Positions 1 through 5,157 of a stretch of 5,509 bases of DNA are shown piece by piece. The notes below the pieces were generated by a model that was not told the origin of the DNA, did no database searches, and saw nothing but the letters and a program-made list of their open reading frames with translations. Numbering within the stretch: position 1 is the first letter of the stretch; each line of letters opens with the position of its first letter. Both the position numbers and the translations under genes were made by a program. The stretch comes from Planctomycetota bacterium. GTDB taxonomy: Bacteria; Planctomycetota; Planctomycetia; Pirellulales; Thermoguttaceae. The stretch covers positions 1 through 5,509 of the forward strand of contig DQVB01000120.1 of NCBI GenBank assembly GCA_015661985.1, read 5' to 3'.

Positions 1-2
1 CG

Positions 3-1409
3 CAGACCATCAACGTCTTTCGTGCGTTCTGCGATAAAGTGGGCGACGTCAAGAGGGGTGTCGGTTCAATCGGGGTAAATGGCGGCTTACTCATCTCAAC
101 GGAATCAGCATGCACTTTGTCCCGCGTTTTCAGTAATTCCATCGACTACATCTTCACCGACCCTCCCTACTCGGACAACGTGCAATATGGTGAGTTGAAC
201 TTCGTCTGGGAGGCGTGGCTGGGGTTCGATACGCACTGGCACGACGAGGAGATCATCGTCAACCCGGTCCGGGGCAAGACCGAGGCGGACTGGGCCGACA
301 TGATGCGCCAGGCCATGAGCGAGTGCTACCGGGTCCTGAAACCGGGCCGCTGGCTTACGCTCTGCTACCACGACACCTCCGAAGGCACCTGGCAGCTTGT
401 CCAGGACATCATGGCCGAAGTCGGCTTCATCATCGACAAGAGCGATACCACGCTCTTCATCGACACCGGCCAGAAGTCGTACAACCAACTGACCGCCGAC
501 AAAGCCACGAAGCGGGACCTGGTTCTGAACTTCCGCAAGCCGAAGGCAGGCGACTGGGTGGTCACCCAGCTTTTCATCCCCTTCGATGCGGATACCGAGA
601 CCTTCACGGAACTGGGCCAACAGATCATCCGCGACTACTTGACGGCCCATCCCGGCGCGACCAAAGACCGCATCTACGACCACCTGGTCAGCCACATGGT
701 TCGCAAGGGCGAGATGGAGGCCCACGACTTCGATGCCCTGCTGCGAACCGTGGCGGAAGAGGTCGAGGTCAGAAGCCCGGCTTTTCCAAAAAGCCGGGCT
801 TCTCTTCCAAAAAGCCGGGCTTCTGAGAGCAGCCGCTGGTACTTGAAGGAAACGGCCGACGCGATCGACAAGGCCGAGCAACAGAAGGAAGACGCCGCCG
901 CCGGCCGGCTCGAACAGTTCATGCGCGAGTACCTCGAAGACAACCCCGAGGAAGAAGGCGTTCACTACAGCGACCTGTTCGAGCAGTACCTGCCGGTGGC
1001 CGACAAGCCCCGCCGCTTGCTGGCCGACTGGCTGCCCGAGTACTTCTTCAAGACCACCTCGGGCACGTGGCGGCCCCCGGCCGATGAAACCGAGCGGCAG
1101 CAGAAGGCGGCCCTTCGGGAAAAGGGGACGCTGCGCCGGATCAAACGTTTTGCCAACGCCCTGATCGACGGCGTGCCCGTGCGAGACAAAGACCGGCCCG
1201 CCGGCGATGCCGACCTGGCCGACTGGATTCAGCAGTGCCGCCGGGCCGGCCTGTACGAGCAGGGCCGGGCGCTCTACGAAAAGGGGGGCTTGAACCTCGA
1301 CAGGCTGGACGAGGTGGAACAGATCGAGGTCGAGGACGCCTACCGCATCTGCGTCCGCCGCGGCAGCGACGAGGAGAAAGCGAAGCGGAAAAGGCGCAAA
1401 AAGCGGTAA
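3..1409 (+). CDS. DNA methyltransferase (DPPY class), 5' truncated, BREX/Pgl-like context
   Basis: The frame is open from the first full codon at position 3, so the real start lies upstream; the GTG at 39 is only an internal codon. The visible part is 468 residues. Residues 53-56 are the catalytic DPPY motif of amino-methylating DNA methyltransferases, within TDPPYSDNVQYGELNFVWE. It is followed by a Rossmann-type segment containing RVLKPGRW (110-117) and CYHDTSEGTW. No FxGxG-type AdoMet motif follows DPPY, so motif I probably lies in the missing N-terminus, as in COG1743/DUF1156-like adenine methylases. The catalytic part ends near residue 180 (LNFRKPKAGDW). A long charged, helical C-terminal region follows and ends in a basic tail (KRKRRKKR). 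Residues 257-274 (RSPAFPKSRASLPKSRAS) are encoded by a palindromic repeat and are probably not native. The role would be modification of host DNA, marking self in a defence system with the downstream PglZ. Methyltransferase identity is well supported; target base and system type are inferred. Confidence 0.85.
   Translation, partial: QTINVFRAFCDKVGDVKRGVGSIGVNGGLLISTESACTLSRVFSNSIDYIFTDPPYSDNVQYGELNFVWEAWLGFDTHWHDEEIIVNPVRGKTEADWADMMRQAMSECYRVLKPGRWLTLCYHDTSEGTWQLVQDIMAEVGFIIDKSDTTLFIDTGQKSYNQLTADKATKRDLVLNFRKPKAGDWVVTQLFIPFDADTETFTELGQQIIRDYLTAHPGATKDRIYDHLVSHMVRKGEMEAHDFDALLRTVAEEVEVRSPAFPKSRASLPKSRASESSRWYLKETADAIDKAEQQKEDAAAGRLEQFMREYLEDNPEEEGVHYSDLFEQYLPVADKPRRLLADWLPEYFFKTTSGTWRPPADETERQQKAALREKGTLRRIKRFANALIDGVPVRDKDRPAGDADLADWIQQCRRAGLYEQGRALYEKGGLNLDRLDEVEQIEVEDAYRICVRRGSDEEKAKRKRRKKR
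771..824 (+). repeat. In-frame palindromic repeat copy 1 (inside methyltransferase gene)
   Basis: The left arm AGAAGCCCGGCTTTT (771-785), spacer CCA and right arm AAAAGCCGGGCTTCT (789-803) form a perfect 15-bp inverted repeat. After 6 nt (CTTCCA) a second right arm follows at 810-824. The total of 54 nt is exactly 18 codons, so the methyltransferase frame continues into ESSRWYLKE. Reading all three arms as one unit, the element is an array of a left arm and two right arms. It lies between the catalytic part and the helical C-terminal part, where an extra peptide could be tolerated. Confidence 0.95.
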
Positions 1410-1414
1410 AATGC

Positions 1415-1462
1415 AGAAGCCCGGCTTTTTCGAAAAGCCGGGCTTCTGGGAGCCGGGCTTCT
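1415..1462 (+). repeat. Palindromic repeat copy 2 (intergenic, before vapB)
   Basis: The left arm AGAAGCCCGGCTTTT (1415-1429), spacer TCG and right arm AAAAGCCGGGCTTCT (1433-1447) form a perfect 33-nt hairpin starting 5 nt after the methyltransferase stop codon. A shortened second right arm, AGCCGGGCTTCT, follows at 1451-1462 after GGG. There is no run of T after the stem, so it does not look like a classical rho-independent terminator, although a hairpin here could still protect the upstream mRNA 3' end. Confidence 0.95.
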
Positions 1463-1484
1463 GGGCACCGCTCTTCGCACAACA

Positions 1485-1490
1485 GAGGAG
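1485..1490 (+). promoter_or_regulatory. Ribosome binding site of vapB
   Basis: GAGGAG lies 7 nt before the ATG at 1498. It decides the vapB start: the same frame is open back to an ATG at 1411, but that upstream part is encoded by the palindromic repeat and has no Shine-Dalgarno sequence. Confidence 0.75.
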
Positions 1491-1497
1491 TAAACCC

Positions 1498-1743
1498 ATG
1501 ACGAAAACGATTCGCGGAAAGGTCCGCGGCAAGACCATCGAGCTGGACGAAGACCCCGGGATGGCCGACGGCCAGGCCGTCGAGATGATCGTAAGACCGG
1601 CAAAGCCCCGGCAGCCGTGGGGCGAGGGGATCAAACGCTCGGCCGGCGCCTTGGCTGAGTCCTGGAGCGAAGAAGACGACCGTATCCTGGAAGAGATCCA
1701 GCAGGATCGGAAACGAGCCAGCCATCGGGAGATTCCCGAATGA
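1498..1743 (+). CDS. vapB: VapB-like antitoxin of the VapBC pair
   Basis: This 81-residue protein starts at the ATG at 1498, behind a good GAGGAG site. The N-terminus (MTKTIRGKVRGKTIELDEDP, then GMADGQAVEMIVRP) is a short strand-rich segment like the AbrB/AF2212-like (DUF104) antitoxins. These bind operator DNA as dimers. The C-terminus is acidic and helical, followed by a basic stretch and REIPE (residues 77-81), as in antitoxin tails that wrap the PIN toxin and block its active site. The gene overlaps the toxin start by four bases (ATGA), the usual layout of translationally coupled toxin-antitoxin pairs. No operator is visible, and the upstream 88 nt are largely the palindromic repeat. The antitoxin role rests mainly on pairing with the PIN-domain gene; the exact antitoxin family is less sure. 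Confidence 0.8.
   Translation: MTKTIRGKVRGKTIELDEDPGMADGQAVEMIVRPAKPRQPWGEGIKRSAGALAESWSEEDDRILEEIQQDRKRASHREIPE
1727..1731 (+). promoter_or_regulatory. Ribosome binding site of vapC
   Basis: GGGAG lies 8 nt before the vapC ATG at 1740, inside the end of vapB. It supports the overlapping start. Confidence 0.55.
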
Positions 1744-2165
1744 GGTTTCTGCTCGATACGAACATCTGTTCGACTCACTTGCGGCGTTCCGGTGTACTCG
1801 CCCATCGCTTCACCCAATACGGAGGACGGCTTTACATGCCGCCGATTGTGTTGGGTGAACTGTATGCATGGGCGCACCGCCGCCGCAACCCCGTTCCCCT
1901 GTTACGTGCAATCGAACAGGATTTGCTGGCCGACATCGAGGTCGTGGACTACGACCGAGTATGTGCCGAACAGTTTGGACGTGTGAGAGGGACGTTGCTA
2001 CAACAGGGTGTTTCAGTGAACACCGTTGACCTGATGATCGCTACCGTCGCCTTGACACACGACCTGACGCTGGTCACCCATAACACGAAGGACTATCCAC
2101 GTAAGAAGCCCGGCTTTTGGGAAAAAGCCGGGCTTCTGGGGGCTTCTGGGTGGCCGTATTCTTGA
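1740..2165 (+). CDS. vapC: VapC-like PIN-domain toxin (ribonuclease) with repeat-derived C-terminus
   Basis: This 141-residue PIN-domain protein would act as a metal-dependent ribonuclease toxin held in check by the preceding antitoxin. The acidic active-site residues are visible: D6 in FLLDTN, E40 in LGELYAW, D97 in VNTVDLMIA, and D118 in THNTKDY near the last strand. The order and spacing match VapC proteins. The ATG at 1740 overlaps the vapB stop. The end is odd: from about residue 122 the sequence (KKPGFWEKAGLLGAS) is encoded by a palindromic repeat, followed by GWPYS and the stop. VapC proteins usually end after NTxDF/Y with a short IPGLxxxDW-like strand, so the native last strand has probably been replaced or altered. 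All active-site residues lie before the repeat, so the toxin may still work, but this is untested. The stop lies 15 nt before the pglZ start. Confidence 0.88.
   Translation: MRFLLDTNICSTHLRRSGVLAHRFTQYGGRLYMPPIVLGELYAWAHRRRNPVPLLRAIEQDLLADIEVVDYDRVCAEQFGRVRGTLLQQGVSVNTVDLMIATVALTHDLTLVTHNTKDYPRKKPGFWEKAGLLGASGWPYS
2104..2147 (+). repeat. Palindromic repeat copy 3 (in the 3' end of vapC)
   Basis: The left arm AGAAGCCCGGCTTTT (2104-2118), a 4-nt spacer GGGA and right arm AAAAGCCGGGCTTCT (2123-2137) make a 34-nt hairpin. GGG and a further truncated right arm, GGCTTCT (2141-2147), follow. The total of about 44 nt is not a multiple of three. Here the element is read in a different frame (KKPGFW...KAGLL) from the copies in the methyltransferase and pglZ genes. 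It forms the coding end of vapC. Confidence 0.93.
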
Positions 2166-2180
2166 CACCGGACCGACAGA

Positions 2181-5063
2181 ATGATCCAACAGTGGGTGCT
2201 CGAGAAGATCGATCATCTCCGCAACGAGCGGCTGATCCTCGTGCGCGACCCCCAGCGCATGATCCGGCCCGGGGCTCAGGCCGTCGATGGCTGGGCCAAG
2301 GCCAACGGTTTCACGGCGCTGCTGTGCAGCGGCAACCTCGCCCTCAGGGAGATGTACGAGCAGATCCGGGACGACGCCTCGGCCAAGGTCATCCTGGTGG
2401 ATCGCAGTCGTGACAAGGCAAGACTGCCGCTCTTCTATCCCGACCTGGCAGCCCAGTGCAGCAGCCGGGCGAGGGTCAGGATTACCCTGAAGGACTTCCT
2501 GGTCGAACAGACCGGCGACGGGCGGTGGCCGGGCGCCGTCAACGAGCGAAATCTCAGCCGTCTGATCCTGGCAAACCTGGAAGGGACGCTCAAGGCCCAC
2601 GCCCAGCTTCGGGATGTCGATCCCTTGCGGTTCACCGACGACGATCTCTACAAGATCGTGGTCGGGGCCACCCTGGGGATCAACCCGTTCCAGAAGATGC
2701 GGCCTCGCGACATCCGCCGCCTGTGCATCGAGTTTCACGACAAGCTGGACGAGCTCAACCGCCTGTTTTCGGCCGGCGGTGTGGAACAAGCGGCCAAGGT
2801 GCTTCAGACCTTCAAGGACCAGATCGCCCAGGCGCCGAAGCCCTGGTGCTGGATGCTGGAGCACGATCCGCACGCCGTGGTCCGGGCCTTCACGTTGGCC
2901 GCCATCCTTCACCAGCACGGCCTGGAGTACCAGACGCTGCTGGCCGGCCTCGATCCGGGATTGGCCCCCTACCAGGGCATCCCCAAGAAGTCCGTCAGCC
3001 AGATGCTCTCCGACATGCTCAAGGCCGACCCCGACCGGATGGCTGCCGACGTGGCCGAGGTCGAGGGCTTTCTGCGAGAGGAGCCGCAAAAGCGGCTTGC
3101 AGTTGTTCTCTCGGAGCAGTGCAAGATCGAGGACGCCGCCAACGCAAAGAAGGTGTTGTTGGCCGAACGGCTTTCCCCACTCATCCGCGGCATGGCCCTG
3201 CTGTCGCTGTTGGCCGACTTGCTCATCGGCCGCAAGATCGCCTTCCATCGAGAGGTATTGGCCGCTCTGGACGACGAGAGAAGCCCGGCTTCCCCAAGAA
3301 GCCCGGCTTCTCCAAGAAGCCGGGCTTCTTGGGGAAGCCGGGCTTCTGAGACGGCGCTACCGCTGGCCGCAAGGCGTCCGACCGAACAGTGGACCACATT
3401 GCTTTCCGCCTACCGCCGTGCCATCGAGTATTTCGAGATTGCCGAGTGCCTGCACCAACATGCACGAAAACTCAAGGTCGCCAAGACCGAGCAACTCCAG
3501 TTCGAGTGGTTCCACGACATCTGGAACAAGGATCGGGTCGATTGCCTCGACTTCTACGGGAGCGAACTCAAGCGGCTGCTGCGGGTCGGTGATCTGTTGC
3601 CCATCCGCAAAGCGGACTTCTGGCCCAACTTGACCACCCGCTGGGAGCAGGCGAACAATCACCTGACGTCGGCGATCGATTCAACGCAGACCGACCTCGA
3701 CCTGGTGAATGCCAGGTTCCAGGACTTGTACCGGGCCCACTACATCGATTGGATCAAGCAGGACGACGCCCCGGCCATCTTCACACATCAATTCCTGGCG
3801 AGGGTGCTCAAGACGCACTGGGACCGGCAGTCGGGCAAGAAGGCCATCATCCTGGTCTTCGACGGGCTGCGCACCGATGCGTGGCGGGAGTTGGTCCAGC
3901 CGGTCCTGGAAGAGAAGTACGATGTGCTGGATGAGCTGCCGGGCAGCGCCATCCTGCCGACCGAAACCCATCTGAGCCGAAAGGCGATCTCGGCGGGATG
4001 CCTGCCGGTCGACTTTTCCAGCACCACCGAACGTGTGCTCTTGGAGGACGCACTCAAGAGGCACCTCGGGCTGGAAATACGATTCAAGGCGGAAAAGGAG
4101 GAGGAAGATGTGGAAGCCGGGATCGCTGCAAGGTTCACGTCCGACAAGATGGACATGGTGATCTTCGGGTTCACCGACAAGAACCTCCACAACAACCATC
4201 AGGATCTCGCCTTCATCTACACGGCGACGGTACGGGAGATTGTTCGCCAGGATGTGCGAAGCGTGCTTCGAGAAATGCCCGACGATGCGACCGTGTTCGT
4301 CGTGTCGGACCACGGTTTCTGCCCGGTGGATACCGAGACGTTCACCGTGCCGCACGGCGTGGTGATGGATGCCAGGGACGTGAAGTACCGTGTGGGGCGG
4401 CTCAAGGATCCGCTTTCAGGCGACGCCGCCGCCAAGGCGGTCGTATTCAAGGTCGCAGACCTGGGTATTCCCGAGCAGGTTCCCGGTGGTAGATGGTCGT
4501 GCAAGCACGTGGCGTTTCCCAGGCCGGGGCTCACGTTCCGGCGGCACCAGGGAAGACACGATCCCGAGTCCTACACGCACGGGGGCCTGAGCATGGCCGA
4601 ATGTCTGATCCCCATGGCCGTGCTGGGGCCGAAGGTGGAGTTCCGCCCGGCCTTCGAGCTGGTGGACTTGCGGTTCGAGGGCACGCCGGTCGAAGGCGAA
4701 TCGCTCGATGTCGAGATCGTCGTCACGGCAAGGGCCGAGCAATCCGTGCAGGACGAGATCCTCTTCCAACTGAGCACAAGCCTGGACGAAATCCAACCTC
4801 GCAAAGACGTATTCGTTGGTTCCGAGCAGACCTATCGAATCCGGTGGCGGCCCAAGACCGAAGATGCCACGCCAGAGGAGCAACAGGAAGGCAAGATGGT
4901 GCGGCAGGTGACCGTGATCGCCAGCTACCGCTGGCAAGATCGCACCGTTCGCACGAGTCAACACGGTTCGATCGACATCAAGCTTGACACCACCCGCATT
5001 CGCCGTCGTCTGGATAGCCGGCTGGACAGCATCATGGGCATGGTTCCCAAGGGCTTGCGTTGA
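2181..5063 (+). CDS. pglZ: PglZ-family protein (BREX/Pgl phage-resistance, alkaline phosphatase fold)
   Basis: The 960-residue product has the PglZ layout. The N-terminal region (MIQQWVLEKIDHL..LVRDPQRMI) is followed by a long helical middle and then the alkaline-phosphatase-superfamily core. Core motifs seen are FDGLRTDAW with metal-ligand candidate D561; LPTETHLSR, where T594 or T596 is the nucleophile candidate; SDHGF with D710 and H711; and HGGLSMAE with H800. From about residue 821 a strand-rich C-terminal domain follows. PglZ is a core component of BREX and Pgl systems, which block phage replication together with a DNA methyltransferase. The ATG at 2181 fits family N-termini; its Shine-Dalgarno is weak, which suggests coupling to the upstream genes. 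Residues 367-389 come from an in-frame palindromic repeat, in a linker before a helical segment (RPTEQWTTLLSAYRRAIEY), far from the catalytic motifs. The neighbouring methyltransferase supports a BREX-like role. The BREX subtype cannot be set because no brxC, brxL, helicase or brxA gene is in view. Confidence 0.9.
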   Translation: MIQQWVLEKIDHLRNERLILVRDPQRMIRPGAQAVDGWAKANGFTALLCSGNLALREMYEQIRDDASAKVILVDRSRDKARLPLFYPDLAAQCSSRARVRITLKDFLVEQTGDGRWPGAVNERNLSRLILANLEGTLKAHAQLRDVDPLRFTDDDLYKIVVGATLGINPFQKMRPRDIRRLCIEFHDKLDELNRLFSAGGVEQAAKVLQTFKDQIAQAPKPWCWMLEHDPHAVVRAFTLAAILHQHGLEYQTLLAGLDPGLAPYQGIPKKSVSQMLSDMLKADPDRMAADVAEVEGFLREEPQKRLAVVLSEQCKIEDAANAKKVLLAERLSPLIRGMALLSLLADLLIGRKIAFHREVLAALDDERSPASPRSPASPRSRASWGSRASETALPLAARRPTEQWTTLLSAYRRAIEYFEIAECLHQHARKLKVAKTEQLQFEWFHDIWNKDRVDCLDFYGSELKRLLRVGDLLPIRKADFWPNLTTRWEQANNHLTSAIDSTQTDLDLVNARFQDLYRAHYIDWIKQDDAPAIFTHQFLARVLKTHWDRQSGKKAIILVFDGLRTDAWRELVQPVLEEKYDVLDELPGSAILPTETHLSRKAISAGCLPVDFSSTTERVLLEDALKRHLGLEIRFKAEKEEEDVEAGIAARFTSDKMDMVIFGFTDKNLHNNHQDLAFIYTATVREIVRQDVRSVLREMPDDATVFVVSDHGFCPVDTETFTVPHGVVMDARDVKYRVGRLKDPLSGDAAAKAVVFKVADLGIPEQVPGGRWSCKHVAFPRPGLTFRRHQGRHDPESYTHGGLSMAECLIPMAVLGPKVEFRPAFELVDLRFEGTPVEGESLDVEIVVTARAEQSVQDEILFQLSTSLDEIQPRKDVFVGSEQTYRIRWRPKTEDATPEEQQEGKMVRQVTVIASYRWQDRTVRTSQHGSIDIKLDTTRIRRRLDSRLDSIMGMVPKGLR
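3279..3347 (+). repeat. In-frame palindromic repeat copy 4 (inside pglZ), perfect 33-bp arms
   Basis: Positions 3279-3311 and 3315-3347 are perfect reverse complements, 33 bp each, around a 3-nt spacer CCA. Each arm holds two AGAAGCCCGGCTTC-type units, so there are four units in total (two C-type, two G-type). The 69 nt are exactly 23 codons and add residues 367-389 (RSPASPRSPASP... to ...GSRAS). The unit boundaries differ from the other copies (CTTCCCCAAG instead of CTTTT), yet the opposite arm carries the matching change (CTTGGGGAAG), so pairing is kept. Confidence 0.96.
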
Positions 5064-5116
5064 AAGAAGAAGGAAAGAAGAAGGAAAGAAGAAGGAAAGA
5101 AGAAGGAAAGAAGAAG
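5063..5116 (+). repeat. Tandem purine repeat, 11-bp unit
   Basis: Four exact copies of AAAGAAGAAGG (5063-5106) are followed by a fifth unit that matches for its first ten bases (5107-5116) and then runs into the palindromic repeat. The array begins in the last base of the pglZ stop codon, so it fills the gap between pglZ and the next element. It is pure purine on the + strand. Copy number could vary by slippage, but it is not inside a gene I accept. Confidence 0.93.
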
Positions 5117-5144
5117 CCCGGCTTTTCGGAAAAGCCGGGCTTCT
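5112..5144 (+). repeat. Palindromic repeat copy 5 (directly before the RAYT-like gene)
   Basis: The left arm AGAAGCCCGGCTTTT (5112-5126), spacer CGG and right arm AAAAGCCGGGCTTCT (5130-5144) form the minimal 33-nt version, with no extra arms. It overlaps the end of the purine tandem array and is followed immediately by the ribosome binding site of the transposase-like gene. An RNA hairpin here would sit against the translation start. Confidence 0.96.
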
Positions 5145-5150
5145 GGAGGA
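5145..5150 (+). promoter_or_regulatory. Ribosome binding site of the RAYT-like gene
   Basis: GGAGGA starts at the base after the right arm of palindromic copy 5 and lies 7 nt before the ATG at 5158. This strong site fixes the start. Its contact with the hairpin means folding of the leader could affect translation. Confidence 0.75.
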
Positions 5151-5157
5151 GCCTGCG

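Noticed and set aside
39..41. GTG at 39 as the methyltransferase start
   Set aside because: The frame is open to the window edge, and a start here would leave only about 40 residues before DPPY, with no AdoMet-binding motif either before or after it.
1415..1462. Rho-independent terminator after the methyltransferase gene
   Set aside because: The stem is strong but is followed by GGGAGCC rather than a T-run, and the same hairpin occurs inside genes that must be transcribed through.
1411..1497. Upstream ATG at 1411 as the vapB start
   Set aside because: The extra 29 residues would be entirely leader and repeat-derived, with no Shine-Dalgarno sequence; ATG 1498 has GAGGAG at 7 nt and gives a family-like N-terminus.
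105..1877. 590-codon open frame on the minus strand across the methyltransferase and vapBC genes
   Set aside because: It lies opposite three genes with clear family motifs, its translation is low-complexity and shows no recognisable domain, and high GC plus stop-free repeats make such antisense frames common.
2013..3248. 411-codon minus-strand frame opposite vapC and pglZ
   Set aside because: It is a shadow of the pglZ codon pattern, with no motif or ribosome binding site to support it.
771..5144. CRISPR array
   Set aside because: The repeats are palindromic, of unequal length, hundreds to more than a thousand bases apart and partly inside genes; there are no regular spacers.
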